64,000 nucleotides of DNA from Psychrobacillus psychrodurans (GCA_900114885.1 FOUN01000006.1:62001-126000); one strand, 5' to 3'; positions 8,420 through 17,575 are shown, numbered from the stretch's first letter. The notes: a model not told the origin generated them from the sequence alone. Numbers and translations are program-made.

Positions 8420-10090
8420 ATGCGCTTATCTACAAAAATGACTACACGTTTCTTAGCTTATTTTGTTGTTTTTTATGCAGTATTGCTCATTGTATCGATT
8501 GGACTTATCGTATATTTTGTTTATGATGTAATGAATAGTAATAGCTATACAGATATTCGTGAACTAGATGCGTTTGAGCTTGAGTCAGATTTTACAAAGG
8601 ATTCAAATGGGATCTATCATTTGTCCCAAGACTTAATTGATTCAGCACATGAAAACAAAGGACTAGTTCAGTTAGTCAATAAAAACGGCAAGGTACTTGC
8701 TAGCTCGGAGAAGAGTAGTGATTGTTGCAACAGTTACACTATTTCTCAGTTCGTTGCCATGACAAAAACGAAGGAAGCATTTGTATGGGAGCAGGGTAAC
8801 GGCCTGTATATTGTGTTTATCGAAAAACATCCTGCGACACAGTTACTTTCTATGATTGTTCAAGAAAACGGGACTGAATTGTCGAATAACATACAAAAGA
8901 AACTAAAAGAAGCAGATGCCAGTTTTGAAATTTATACGCCAGATGGCAATCGGGGAAAAGTTGTTTTCGGGCCCTCCAATCCTGCTCTTAGTGGGATCGA
9001 AATACTAACCAGTTCACATAATTACTCTGAAAGAAAAGAAGTAATTGCCTCTGAGGTATTAGAAGATGGAAACGTTGCTGTTGTCAGAGTCAATAATTCA
9101 AACTATAACCCTTTCGAACCTGCATTTGAAGATGGGATGAAAAAGTTTGGGATAGGTCTTCTATTATTTCATCTTATTCTTTTTTTCTTTACTATATTGT
9201 TTTCTTTTTGGATCGGAAGTCGATTTGGTCGTCCTGTTTTATACTTTCTTAAGCGTATCGAGAAATTAGCCAAACAAGACTATGAAGTTTTAGATGATCG
9301 GAAATTAAGGAATCATAAAACCGGGCGATTAAAACGAAAATATCGTGTGTACGAAGATATTGATCAATCACTCTCCCATTTAGCGTATACACAGGAAGCA
9401 AATGAGCGAAAAATTATGCAAACCGAAAAGTTAAGAGAGGATTGGATTACTGGTCTATCACATGATTTGAAAACACCACTTAGTTCGATCTATGGTTATT
9501 CAACCATGCTATCATCTGATAACTATGCTTGGTCAAATGAAGAGGTAAAATCCTTTGCTAAGATAATGCAAGAAAAGTCGACCTATATGAATGCTTTAAT
9601 AGAAGATTTAACTTACACTTATCAACTAAAAAACAATGCTATTTCTATAGAAAAGATTAATGTTAACTTATTTGAATTCGTAAAAGCCTATTCGTCTAAA
9701 TCTGTTTGGAAGGATATCCAAGATCCCATAGGAGACGAAGGTGCACAAGTTTATATTGATCCAAAGCTATTTGAACGAGTGCTCGATAATTTAGTAGGAA
9801 ATGCCATTAAACATACACCGGAAGGAACAAAAGTACTTTTAATAATTGAACAAAATAAAGATAATGTGTTGTTAACTATTCAAGATGAAGGAAAAGGAAT
9901 TCCGATAGAGGAATTAGAAAATCTATTCAATCGTTACTATCGTGGAACAAATACAACTACGGAAGTTTCGGGGACCGGCCTTGGTCTTGCAATAGCAAAA
10001 CAACTTGTAGAAGCACATAACGGAGACATTCAGGTAGAATCGAGTGAGTTTGGCACAATTGTAACCATAACATTACCCTCTACAACATAA
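8420..10090 (+). CDS. Sensor histidine kinase
   Basis: A 556-aa membrane kinase. TM1 is at about residues 12-36 and TM2 at about 243-266, enclosing a roughly 200-residue extracellular sensor. A HAMP-like linker follows, then HisKA with the phospho-acceptor His348 (LSHDLKTPLSS). The ATPase has N box DNLVGNAIKH, G1 DEGKGIP and G2 GTGLGLAIA. It partners the preceding response regulator. The extracellular segment contains a pair of adjacent cysteines (SDCCNS), possibly redox- or metal-sensitive; the ligand is unknown. Confidence 0.92.
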   Translation: MRLSTKMTTRFLAYFVVFYAVLLIVSIGLIVYFVYDVMNSNSYTDIRELDAFELESDFTKDSNGIYHLSQDLIDSAHENKGLVQLVNKNGKVLASSEKSSDCCNSYTISQFVAMTKTKEAFVWEQGNGLYIVFIEKHPATQLLSMIVQENGTELSNNIQKKLKEADASFEIYTPDGNRGKVVFGPSNPALSGIEILTSSHNYSERKEVIASEVLEDGNVAVVRVNNSNYNPFEPAFEDGMKKFGIGLLLFHLILFFFTILFSFWIGSRFGRPVLYFLKRIEKLAKQDYEVLDDRKLRNHKTGRLKRKYRVYEDIDQSLSHLAYTQEANERKIMQTEKLREDWITGLSHDLKTPLSSIYGYSTMLSSDNYAWSNEEVKSFAKIMQEKSTYMNALIEDLTYTYQLKNNAISIEKINVNLFEFVKAYSSKSVWKDIQDPIGDEGAQVYIDPKLFERVLDNLVGNAIKHTPEGTKVLLIIEQNKDNVLLTIQDEGKGIPIEELENLFNRYYRGTNTTTEVSGTGLGLAIAKQLVEAHNGDIQVESSEFGTIVTITLPSTT

Positions 10091-10106
10091 GAGTATTTTT
10101 TAAAAA

Positions 10107-10146
10107 AAGCGTCTATAAGTCAAAAGTGACTCATAGACGCTTGTTT
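10107..10146. terminator. Bidirectional terminator between the kinase and nrdF genes
   Basis: AAGCGTCTAT-AGTCA (10107-10122) pairs with TGACT-ATAGACGCTT (10127-10142), with A tracts before and T residues after. It serves both converging transcripts. Confidence 0.9.
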
Positions 10147-10148
10147 AC

Positions 10149-11180
10149 TTATAGGTCATCAAATCCATTATCAATGGCATTTACTTTTACGTATTGGCGA
10201 GACTTTTGTTCAAAGAAATCTGTTTTTGTTCCATCAATATTATCTGCATACGCACGTATCCATTTCATCGGATTATCCACATATTCGGGATAGATTTCAT
10301 TAAGCCCAATTAGTCTCAGCATTTTGTTGGCACGGTATTTAATATACCCATGCATTTCTTCTAAATTGATTCCCTCAATATCCGCTAGTACATATTGCGA
10401 CCACTCTATTTCTAATTCTACGGATTCTTTATATTGCTCGTATACCCATTCAATCATTTCTTCGTTGTTCAGTTCTGGGTTTTCAGATAGTGTCGCTCTA
10501 AATAGTTCGGATATAAATCGACCATGCTCTAGTTCGTCTCGGTTAATATAGCTGATCATTGTAGAAGTCCCTACCATCTTGTTATATCTGGCAAGATTAT
10601 AGAAGTAGGCAAAGCCTGAATAGAAAAATAAACCTTCTAGCAGAGTTGTGTACGTTAGTGTTTTTAATATATTTTCTGTAGTCGGGTTTTCTACGAAGTC
10701 ATTATAATACTTCGCGATATTTTGATTACGCTTGAGTAAAATTTTGTCTGTTCTTCCAAATTCGAACGCCTTATTTTGTTGATCCAGCGATACTATAGAA
10801 GATAAAACATAGGAATAGCTTTCATTATGTACCGCTTCCTGTTGCGCTATGACTGCCATAATCGATTGAACCGACGAATCGGTTGCGTATAACGACAATA
10901 GCAGAGCAGTGCGTGTTTGAGGTGCATCCAATGTTGCAAGCAAGCCAATAATCTTCAAATAAGCATCTTGTTCTGATGTACTAAGGCTCGCGAACTGCTT
11001 AATATCGTTTGACATATTGATCTCATCTGCCTGCCAGTAGTTACCTAACAAACGCTTGTACATCTTATGCCAGTGGGGATATGCAATATCGTTCCAATTT
11101 AATATTCCACTTGACCTACCATTGAAAATTCCTGTCGATTTATTTGGATTTCTAGGATCTAATGTTTTTGCCTTCTGCAT
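10149..11180 (-). CDS. nrdF: Ribonucleotide reductase beta subunit (radical-generating, NrdF type)
   Basis: A 343-aa dimetal protein that makes the radical needed by the alpha subunit. The metal ligands are visible in order: Asp in TLDAPQTR, Glu and His in QQEAVHNES, Glu in LEGLFFYSGF, and Glu and His in DELEHGRF. The tyrosine four residues after the first His (EAVHNESY) is the expected radical site. Its start overlaps nrdI by 29 bases. The presence of nrdI argues for class Ib with a manganese cofactor assembled by NrdI; class subtype is inferred from context. Confidence 0.93.
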   Translation of the reverse strand: MQKAKTLDPRNPNKSTGIFNGRSSGILNWNDIAYPHWHKMYKRLLGNYWQADEINMSNDIKQFASLSTSEQDAYLKIIGLLATLDAPQTRTALLLSLYATDSSVQSIMAVIAQQEAVHNESYSYVLSSIVSLDQQNKAFEFGRTDKILLKRNQNIAKYYNDFVENPTTENILKTLTYTTLLEGLFFYSGFAYFYNLARYNKMVGTSTMISYINRDELEHGRFISELFRATLSENPELNNEEMIEWVYEQYKESVELEIEWSQYVLADIEGINLEEMHGYIKYRANKMLRLIGLNEIYPEYVDNPMKWIRAYADNIDGTKTDFFEQKSRQYVKVNAIDNGFDDL

Positions 11181-11595
11181 GTTCCAAAACTCCTTCTAAC
11201 CATTTACTTACCAGCTGCTCCTGGCTACCTCTTGGTGATTGCTCAATTTTTAAACCTGGATAACCACTGTTATAGAAATTAACTAATTTGTCTACAGCTT
11301 TACAAAACAGTTCATCTCCGCCAAACTGTGTGTCGCCAGAGCCGAATACATAGACATTATTTGGCTTACCTCCAACTTCTTTTGCAAAGTCCCTTATTTC
11401 CTCTGGTGTACTTCCCCTATCCCAAGTAAAAGTTCCAATAAAAATAAGATCATATTCAAACAAATTTGGTACCACTCCATAGCCAATGCTATGCATATCT
11501 ATATCGATATCGCTAGCTTTTAATTGCTCTTTCAATAGTTCCGCGACTTCCTCGGTATTTCCGCTATAGCTTAGATAACAAATGATAGCTTTCAT
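11152..11595 (-). CDS. nrdI: NrdI flavodoxin-like protein
   Basis: A 147-aa FMN protein that supplies the oxidant for assembling the manganese-tyrosyl radical cofactor in NrdF. The flavin phosphate loop SYSGNTEEV sits at the N-terminus, followed by GTFTWDRGSTP and FGSGDTQFGG. The ATG at 11595 shares one base with the nrdE stop (TAATG). The gene sits between nrdE and nrdF, so all three are translationally linked. Slightly longer than the usual 120-140 aa. Confidence 0.92.
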   Translation of the reverse strand: MKAIICYLSYSGNTEEVAELLKEQLKASDIDIDMHSIGYGVVPNLFEYDLIFIGTFTWDRGSTPEEIRDFAKEVGGKPNNVYVFGSGDTQFGGDELFCKAVDKLVNFYNSGYPGLKIEQSPRGSQEQLVSKWLEGVLEHAEGKNIRS

Positions 11596-13820
11596 TAGCT
11601 TGAACAAGACTCACAATCTATTAATTCTACGGATGTAGAACGAACGTAATAAGTTGTTTTCAGTCCACTATTCCAGGCATCTAAGTGTAAATCTAATAAT
11701 TCTTTTGCTTTGATCGTATTTTGCACGTATAGGTTTAACGAAACACCTTGGTCTATATGGCGTCCGCGTGCAGCATTTTGTTTAAGTGTCCAATGCTGAT
11801 CGATGAAATAGGCTGATTTGTAATACCATGTAGTTTCAGAATTCAAATCTGGTACAGTAACCGGAATTTTATAATCCTTCTTCTCTTCCGAGTAAGACTT
11901 TTGGAAAATAGGATCGATACTTGCAGTACTTCCAGCTATGATGGATGTCGACGAATTCGGAGCAACTGCCATTAAATAACCATTGCGTAATCCATTATTA
12001 CTCACTTGCTCTCGTAGTTCATTCCATGATTCGCTCTCGTACCCGCGCTTGTCAAAATAGACTCCCGTTTGCCAATCTGATCCTTCAAATAATGGATATG
12101 CCCCTTTTTCTACTGCAAGCTCCGCAGATGCTTTAATCGTTAAGTATGCAATTTTTTCGTATAATGCATCTGCAAGCTCTACAGCTTCATCTGATTCCCA
12201 GCGAATATTCTTAAGTGCGAGTAAATGATGCCATCCAAACGTTCCTAAACCGATTCCTCTATATCTAGAATTCGTCCGTTCTGCTTGAGGAACTGGTATC
12301 ATGTTTAGGTCAATCACGTTATCAAGCATTCGAACCTGAATTTTTATAAGCTTTTCCAAAACATCAGCTGGAACTGCTCGTCCTAAATTTATAGAAGATA
12401 AATTACATACGACAAAGTCCCCTGGCTTACGACGAGTGACAATTATATCGTCCTCTATTTGAATGGACTCGAATGTTGTTGCGCTTTGATTTTGAAAAAT
12501 TTCTGTACAAAGATTACTACTATAAATCATCCCGGCATGTTTATTTGGATTGCTACGATTGACCTCATCGCGGTAAAACATAAACGGAACACCCGTCTCT
12601 AGCTGAGAGCGCATAATTCGCTTCATCAAATCGATAGCAGGAACTGTTTCTCGAGACAAACGATGATCGATTACACATTCCTCATATTTTTGGCGGAAGG
12701 AACCATCTCCACGTTTCTCATCATAAAAATCTTCTAACGAATAGCCCTTTAGCTGACGAACTTCTTGCGGGTCAAATAAATGCCATTCCTCTCTAGCATC
12801 CACTTTTTCCATAAATAAATCTGGCAAGCACACCCCAGTAAAAATATCGTGAGCTCTCAAGCGTTCATCCCCGTTATTTAAGCGTAAATCTAAAAATGTA
12901 AAAATATCTTTATGCCAAACATCTAAATAAACAGCCACCGCTCCTTGACGCTGACCAAGCTGATCCACACTTACTGCAGTGTTATTGAGTTGTTTAATCC
13001 AAGGAAGTACACCGCTTGAAGCACCAACAAAACCTCTAATGGAAGACCCTCGGCTACGCACCTTACCCATATAAACACCAATGCCGCCACCAAATTTCGA
13101 AAGAGTCGCTACATCCGTATTGCTATCGTAGATACCTTGAAGACTATCGTCTACCGTGTCGATAAAACAACTAGAAAGCTGACCATGAGGTTTACCGGCA
13201 TTTGAAAGTGTTGGTGTTGCTACTGTCATATATAAATTACTCATTGCCCAATATGATTCTTTTATTTTTTCTAAACGATTTTCTTGCTCGTCTTTCATAA
13301 GTGTCATAGCAATAATAAGCCAACGTTCCTGAGGCAGTTCTACAATTGTTTTATCAAAGTCCTTCGCTACATACCGATCCAATAGTGTTTTGACGCCGAT
13401 ATAAGTAAATAAATAATCTCTTTCCTGTACGAGAACTTCAGATAGCTGCTCCAATTCTTGCTGGGAGTATGCTTGTTTAAGACGTTTGTCATAAATTCCT
13501 TTTTCACTTAACAGTTGAACATTACTAGCAAATTTTGTATACACTGCATCCGCAGTTGTGCTTCTTCTCTCAGCTACTTGTTCATAAACCTCTGCTAAAT
13601 GCACTCTTGCTGCTACAAAGGTCCAATAAGTTTCTTGTTCATCTAGAAAACTTAATGCTTCCAGTGACATTGTCTTCGACCAAGCAGCTATTGTACCGTC
13701 CGGGTGCTTTTGCATCCATCTTTCATGTGTTTTTATAAGAGGAGCAATTTTTTCCTCCCCAAATTCTTTGATTAGATTATGTAATACTTCTTGTTTAGTT
13801 GTGTTTGAGATGATTGTCAT
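11595..13820 (-). CDS. nrdE: Ribonucleotide reductase alpha subunit (NrdE type)
   Basis: A 741-aa catalytic subunit reducing ribonucleoside diphosphates. Active-site features are visible: the cysteine in QLSSCFIDT, the N-x-C-x-E triad in SSNLCTEIF, the second redox cysteine in FVVCNLSS, the tyrosine pair in KTTYYVRST and the mobile C-terminal CESC. No N-terminal ATP-cone signature was recognised, consistent with class Ib. First gene of nrdE-nrdI-nrdF. AGGAGG precedes the ATG. Upstream lie a cobalamin riboswitch with terminator and two NrdR boxes, so both B12 and nucleotide supply should control it. Confidence 0.93.
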   Translation of the reverse strand: MTIISNTTKQEVLHNLIKEFGEEKIAPLIKTHERWMQKHPDGTIAAWSKTMSLEALSFLDEQETYWTFVAARVHLAEVYEQVAERRSTTADAVYTKFASNVQLLSEKGIYDKRLKQAYSQQELEQLSEVLVQERDYLFTYIGVKTLLDRYVAKDFDKTIVELPQERWLIIAMTLMKDEQENRLEKIKESYWAMSNLYMTVATPTLSNAGKPHGQLSSCFIDTVDDSLQGIYDSNTDVATLSKFGGGIGVYMGKVRSRGSSIRGFVGASSGVLPWIKQLNNTAVSVDQLGQRQGAVAVYLDVWHKDIFTFLDLRLNNGDERLRAHDIFTGVCLPDLFMEKVDAREEWHLFDPQEVRQLKGYSLEDFYDEKRGDGSFRQKYEECVIDHRLSRETVPAIDLMKRIMRSQLETGVPFMFYRDEVNRSNPNKHAGMIYSSNLCTEIFQNQSATTFESIQIEDDIIVTRRKPGDFVVCNLSSINLGRAVPADVLEKLIKIQVRMLDNVIDLNMIPVPQAERTNSRYRGIGLGTFGWHHLLALKNIRWESDEAVELADALYEKIAYLTIKASAELAVEKGAYPLFEGSDWQTGVYFDKRGYESESWNELREQVSNNGLRNGYLMAVAPNSSTSIIAGSTASIDPIFQKSYSEEKKDYKIPVTVPDLNSETTWYYKSAYFIDQHWTLKQNAARGRHIDQGVSLNLYVQNTIKAKELLDLHLDAWNSGLKTTYYVRSTSVELIDCESCSS

Positions 13821-13883
13821 TTTGAATTCCTCCTATTTTTTAATTGAATCATTTATGTGATACTCCCCTTTGAAATAGAGCAC

Positions 13884-13924
13884 AAAAAAGCGATGCCACA
13901 GCCATCTTCGGCTGAGACATCGCT
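13884..13924 (-). terminator. Terminator of the cobalamin riboswitch
   Basis: On the minus strand, AGCGATG-CAGCC pairs with GGCTG-CATCGCT and is followed by six T residues, between the aptamer and nrdE. It is expected to form when adenosylcobalamin is bound. Confidence 0.88.
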
Positions 13925-13959
13925 CAAAATTAAAAGTGTAGGATACAACAAGACATATC

Positions 13960-14180
13960 AAGCATTCGAGATATTGGCCTTCGCTCCCACCTCTCAACCC
14001 CCGAAGAAAGTGTTGCTTACCGATGAAAAGGCAGGTCTACTGGCTCGTGTTTCACTCTCCTGTTGGCCTTCCCACGATTGCTCGCAGTGGCTATTCCAAC
14101 AGTCGTCCACACTTACAGTTGCGGGGACAGCTTCGGCATTTTACCGAATTCCCTTTTAAACCATAAAGGTACCTTCTCAT
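13960..14180 (-). promoter_or_regulatory. Cobalamin (B12) riboswitch controlling nrdEIF
   Basis: Read on the minus strand the leader contains AAAGGGAATTCGGT, GCTGTCCCCGCAACTGTAAG, GCCACTGCGAGCAATCG, TGGGAAGGCC and the B12 box GAGCCAGTAGACCTGC, in the order of the cobalamin riboswitch consensus. A terminator follows. Known biology: such switches repress a B12-independent enzyme when a B12-dependent isoenzyme can do the job. This predicts a class II (NrdJ) reductase elsewhere in the genome. Confidence 0.93.
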
Positions 14181-14187
14181 CGTTAAC

Positions 14188-14235
14188 ATACTATATATTG
14201 TGTTTAGTTCATTTATATAATCTAACATATTGTGT
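14188..14235 (-). promoter_or_regulatory. Pair of NrdR boxes upstream of nrdEIF
   Basis: The box at 14188-14203 reads ATACTATATATTGTGT, one mismatch from the NrdR consensus ACACTATATATTGTGT. A second, weaker box (ATCTAACATATTGTGT) lies at 14220-14235. They start 32 bases apart, the three-turn spacing typical of NrdR operators. They sit just upstream of the riboswitch, where the promoter should be. Confidence 0.75.
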
Positions 14236-14606
14236 TTATAGGAGCAATAGATAATATATTATTAAACAAGAAATCTATAAAAAGTCCCATATGTATAAAA
14301 ATTTCTTCACTATTTTCAAGTGACTAAAATAATATAATATAGCTCCAACATCATATTTCTCATTGTTAATCTACCCACCCTTCCTCTCAGGAGTTTTAAG
14401 TATCAAATAATAGATTCTATACAATTCTGACTTCACTTTATACTTCCTTAAAATTAAGTTAATAAGAAAAGGGGAACCTAGGTTTTTCAGAGGCTCTTTT
14501 GTTATGCAGTTTTATAGATTTTGAGCGTTTATTAATTAAAAAATATTATTCTAATAAATGTGTTTCAGTTTAATCTATTCACGTACCGCCAATTAATCTC
14601 TATTAT
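14236..14606. other. Intergenic region upstream of the nrd promoter and after the DMT gene
   Basis: AT-rich, with no supported gene. It contains a 10-bp palindrome AACCTAGGTT near 14477 beside a TTTTT run, which might act as a weak terminator. Nothing else was recognised. Confidence 0.4.
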
Positions 14607-15488
14607 TTATTCTTTATTTCTATTCTGTAGTAAAAATAATGCTAGACCGATTAAGATAAGTACGATACCCATACCTTGTTGTAAAGAAATGACTTCATCC
14701 AAAATGAAATACGCGAGTATACAGGTTCCAATTGTCTCTCCTAATATACTCATTGAAATAATGGAGGTACTTAGCCATTTCAACAACCAATTGAAAATTG
14801 TTTGCCCTAAAATTGTCGCAATAAACGCTAATCCAATAAAGGACCACCATGTTTGTACAGAGTAATTAAAGAAGGGTGTTTGCTGACAAAAAGCAAAAAC
14901 ACCTAAAAGTAATGTACTGCTCCCGTAACTAATAACTGAATATGGGATTAGAGATAGCCTTTTACGTACATGCTGACCAATGAAAAAGTAAGCTGTTATG
15001 ATGCCTGCCGCAATAAGTGCAAGTATATCGCCAAATAATGCTAGCCCACTAATTTGAAAATCCTGCCATCCAATGACAATACTACCGGCAATCGCTACAA
15101 GAAAGCCCATTATAGCCCCTTTACTGAAACGCTCCTTGAATAAAAAATAACCGCCAAACATCGAAAAGAGTGGTTGTAATGTGACAATAACCGTCGAGCT
15201 TGCAACAGATGTGTAATTTAATGATTCAAACCACAATACATAATGTGCTGCTAGAAATGCCCCTGATAATAATCCGAGTCCCCATTGTTTTTTTGATAAC
15301 AAACGTAATTCTTGTCGGTTCTTTTTATTAAATAATAAGAATGGAAAAAGTATTACAGTTGCAAAAAACATTCGATAAAATGCTGTAATTGTAGCAGGTG
15401 CATCTGCTAATTTCACAAAGATAGCTGAAGACGATAATGCAAATACGCCAAAAAATAAGAGTGCGTAAGAAATATGAGGAGATTTCAA
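14607..15488 (-). CDS. EamA/DMT family transporter
   Basis: A 293-aa ten-helix drug/metabolite transporter with two EamA repeats: the first from residue 6 (ALLFFGVFALSSSAIFVKLAD), the second from about residue 150. Such proteins export amino acids or metabolites; the substrate here is unknown. The start is TTG at 15488, with AGGAGG seven bases upstream; no ATG is available nearby. It is divergent from an XRE-cupin regulator gene, a common arrangement in which the regulator controls the exporter. Confidence 0.88.
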   Translation of the reverse strand: MKSPHISYALLFFGVFALSSSAIFVKLADAPATITAFYRMFFATVILFPFLLFNKKNRQELRLLSKKQWGLGLLSGAFLAAHYVLWFESLNYTSVASSTVIVTLQPLFSMFGGYFLFKERFSKGAIMGFLVAIAGSIVIGWQDFQISGLALFGDILALIAAGIITAYFFIGQHVRKRLSLIPYSVISYGSSTLLLGVFAFCQQTPFFNYSVQTWWSFIGLAFIATILGQTIFNWLLKWLSTSIISMSILGETIGTCILAYFILDEVISLQQGMGIVLILIGLALFLLQNRNKE

Positions 15489-15654
15489 TTCTGGTCCTCC
15501 TAGATAATTATTTACAATAATAAAATGAATTTATTATAATGTACAAGGGTAAGTATAAAATATTTATGTAATTGAAAAAAGTATTATTTCGCTATGTTTA
15601 GTATGTCAGCACAAAATGAGTTAAACATGCATTATTGTAGAAAGGGGTTTTACT

Positions 15655-16215
15655 ATGAACGATCATCGTCTCGGACAAACCGTATTAAATTATCGTAAAA
15701 AGAGTGGTATGACAATTCGTGAGTTCGCTGATTATGCTGGGATTAGCACTTCACTTATTAGCCAAATAGAAAGAGGACAAGCAAATCCATCGTTAAGTGT
15801 ACTAAAACTGATTGCACAGGCATTAAATGTACCGCTCTTTACTCTCTTCATTAATGAAATTGATACGGATTCGCTCATTTCGAGAAAACATGATCGAAAG
15901 AAAGTATATCGTGAGAATAGTGACCATATTGTCTATGATGTGTTAACACCAGATTTCATGAAAGCACATATTGAACTCTTACTAATGGATTTAAATGGAC
16001 ATGCGAGCACTACTGAAAGTCACTATTCACACGATACCCAAGAAGAAATTGCTGTCGTGATGAAAGGACAAGCGTATGTCGAACTGGAAGGCACCGAGTA
16101 CTTTTTAAATGAAGGAGATGTCGTGCGCATTCCACCAAATGTTAAACACCGGTTTTTGAACAAAAGTGATGAATCGAATCATATATTATTCGTCCTAACT
16201 CCATCATTAGTCTAA
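15655..16215 (+). CDS. XRE family regulator with C-terminal cupin domain
   Basis: A 186-aa transcription factor. Residues 8-62 form the helix-turn-helix (MTIREFADYAGISTSLISQIERG). Residues about 105-186 form a cupin with HYSHDTQEEIAVVMKG and a second motif, EGDVVRIPPNVKHRF, whose His/Glu residues suggest a metal or small-ligand pocket. Preceded by AAAGGGG. The divergent DMT transporter gene is the likely target; the effector is unknown. Confidence 0.9.
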   Translation: MNDHRLGQTVLNYRKKSGMTIREFADYAGISTSLISQIERGQANPSLSVLKLIAQALNVPLFTLFINEIDTDSLISRKHDRKKVYRENSDHIVYDVLTPDFMKAHIELLLMDLNGHASTTESHYSHDTQEEIAVVMKGQAYVELEGTEYFLNEGDVVRIPPNVKHRFLNKSDESNHILFVLTPSLV

Positions 16216-16260
16216 GCCCATCCCCATGGAAATATATAAGAAAGAGGGATTTCAACCAAT

Positions 16261-16310
16261 AAAAAGGGCCGTTCCAAAAATCGATTAAATATCGACTTTT
16301 GGAACTGCCC
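16261..16310 (-). terminator. Long hairpin terminator, likely end of the minus-strand array
   Basis: GGGC-GTTCCAAAA-TCGAT pairs with ATCGA-TTTTGGAAC-GCCC (16266-16310). On the minus strand it is followed by TTTTT. It lies beyond the last minus-strand array gene, whose stop is at 16490. Confidence 0.65.
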
Positions 16311-16396
16311 CGTAAAAAAGCGTTATTCAATCTAGCCTGATTAATAACATGACCGGTGATTTCACAACTAGGATCCGAACTTTACAGCATTACTTC

Positions 16397-16473
16397 TTCA
16401 ACTAAAACGCTTCGTTACTTTAGTAAGAAAAAGACTTTACTCCCTCTTGAAGTAAAGCACCTGTTTAGTTGAA
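16397..16473. repeat. Array repeat, copy a
   Basis: The outer arms TTCAACTAAA and TTTAGTTGAA form a perfect 10-bp inverted repeat. Inside is the hairpin ACTTTACT...AGTAAAGC followed by CACCTG. The gene at 16490-16771 stops 17 bases away. Confidence 0.8.
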
Positions 16474-16489
16474 TAATATTGTTTTTTGA

Positions 16490-16771
16490 TTAATATCGTT
16501 TTTTTAAATTTGGAAATTTATTATTATAAATTTTGTTCCAAATTTTCAAGGCACTTGGATAACAATCATTAATCGAAGGTACTCTACTCCTCGAAAACAT
16601 TTCACCAAAGACTACATGTATCACTCCAGCTAATTTTTCAACAGATGCAGTTGGTAAGTGCGATACAATGCGACTTATTTCTGGATCATATTCATCCTCA
16701 GATGTGTAACTTAAAAGGCACATTGGGTCCCAATCATTAATTACTTCTTTTACAATTTGGTAGTAGTTCAT
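16490..16771 (-). CDS. DUF1871 family protein
   Basis: A 93-aa soluble protein. The family features NDWDPM and DEYDPEI are near the N-terminus, followed by a mixed helical region. Function unknown; members are small acidic proteins sometimes found near toxin-immunity loci. The ATG at 16771 follows GAGGG by five bases; an ATG 12 bases upstream has no ribosome-binding site. It is one of the minus-strand array genes, with repeat copy a immediately after its stop and copy b before its start. Confidence 0.75.
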   Translation of the reverse strand: MNYYQIVKEVINDWDPMCLLSYTSEDEYDPEISRIVSHLPTASVEKLAGVIHVVFGEMFSRSRVPSINDCYPSALKIWNKIYNNKFPNLKKRY

Positions 16772-16805
16772 ACTATCCCTCATTCAAAATGTATTTATAG
16801 TTCGC

Positions 16806-16840
16806 CTTATTTAGCTAATATGCTTCTTTAGTTCAATAAG
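16806..16840. repeat. Array repeat, copy b (short form)
   Basis: Only the inverted-repeat part is present: CTTATTTAGCTAA / TTAGTTCAATAAG. The stop codon of the gene at 16828-17061 is inside it. Confidence 0.65.
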
Positions 16841-17061
16841 AAACCCATTATGGTAACAGTGAAAATAAATAAAGAAACAATAATGAATAAATACCCTTCA
16901 AATCTTTTTCGGTCTTTCTGAAGTTCGGATAATCCTGACGCTAACATAAATGCCCCTAAGCACATCATTACAATCGGCATTAAATCAAAATCTCTACTTA
17001 TCAGACTATAACTTGATAAGGAAAAAGCAATTATTGCAAATACAATTCTAGTTATTTTCAT
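16828..17061 (-). CDS. DUF3953-like small membrane protein
   Basis: A 77-aa protein with a short N-terminal helix, a central membrane segment (PIVMMCLGAFMLASGLSEL) and a C-terminal one (YLFIIVSLFIFTVTIMGF), separated by the basic loop QKDRKRF. This matches the DUF3953 layout; function unknown. The ATG at 17061 follows GGGGGG by about eight bases. Its last codons and stop lie within array repeat copy b, so the end of the reading frame is built from repeat sequence. Confidence 0.72.
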   Translation of the reverse strand: MKITRIVFAIIAFSLSSYSLISRDFDLMPIVMMCLGAFMLASGLSELQKDRKRFEGYLFIIVSLFIFTVTIMGFLLN

Positions 17062-17215
17062 CAAGTTATCCCCCCTAAAATTATCTTAGCTTTAATTTCT
17101 CTTTTATTACACACTATGGTCGAACTGATACTTAGTTATTATTTAAACATTTGAAACTTGTTGATTTAAGATACGTATAATAGATAATTAATATTTAGAA
17201 AGCTGGTATACTACC

Positions 17216-17401
17216 ATGTTTAAATCAGAAGTAACCAACGGAATTATAAATATTGTCCTCTTATTTGTATTAATGGGATTATTATTATCCAACGACTTAA
17301 ACACCACAACTTCTAGAGTATTTGTAATCCTTATATTGTCAGCAATGATTTTAAAAAATATATACAGAGTTATTAAAATCAAGAAACAGAAAGCTGATTA
17401 A
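17216..17401 (+). CDS. Small two-helix membrane protein, unknown
   Basis: A 61-aa protein with two hydrophobic helices (IINIVLLFVLMGLLLSN and VFVILILSAMILKNIY) and a basic tail, IKIKKQKAD. A TTGAAA ... TATAAT promoter pair (spacing about 19) lies 40-70 bases upstream, but the ribosome-binding site is weak. It is the only intact plus-strand gene among the array genes, apart from recombinase remnants and the IS. A minus-strand frame over the same bases looks like a shadow. Not recognised as a known family. Confidence 0.55.
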   Translation: MFKSEVTNGIINIVLLFVLMGLLLSNDLNTTTSRVFVILILSAMILKNIYRVIKIKKQKAD

Positions 17402-17459
17402 ATTTCGGCTTTTTTACTACGCTTTATATGTCAAATACGAGATAAAAATTCTCATTCTA

Positions 17460-17540
17460 TTATTGAACTAAGCTGCTACTTTACTTCAATAAAAAAGGCC
17501 TTAACACTTCTTAAAGTAAATCACCTGTTAGTTTAGTAAG
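17460..17540. repeat. Array repeat, copy c
   Basis: TTGAACTAAGC ... ACTTCAATAA, then GGCCTTAACACTTCTTAAAG, then TCACCTGTTAGTTTAGTAAG. It matches the array repeat in order of parts but with several substitutions. Confidence 0.75.
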
Positions 17541-17575
17541 AACAGAGACGCTTATTAACCATCTTACTTATTTAT

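Noticed and set aside
13857-14254. Plus-strand frames of 100 and 63 codons
   Set aside because: They run antisense through the cobalamin riboswitch; no ribosome-binding site or recognisable domain.
16142-16330. 62-aa minus-strand frame
   Set aside because: It overlaps the end of the XRE-cupin gene and a terminator hairpin, with no ribosome-binding site.
17188-17382. 64-aa minus-strand frame opposite the gene at 17216-17401
   Set aside because: It has no ribosome-binding site; the plus-strand frame has two clear helices and a promoter-like pair.
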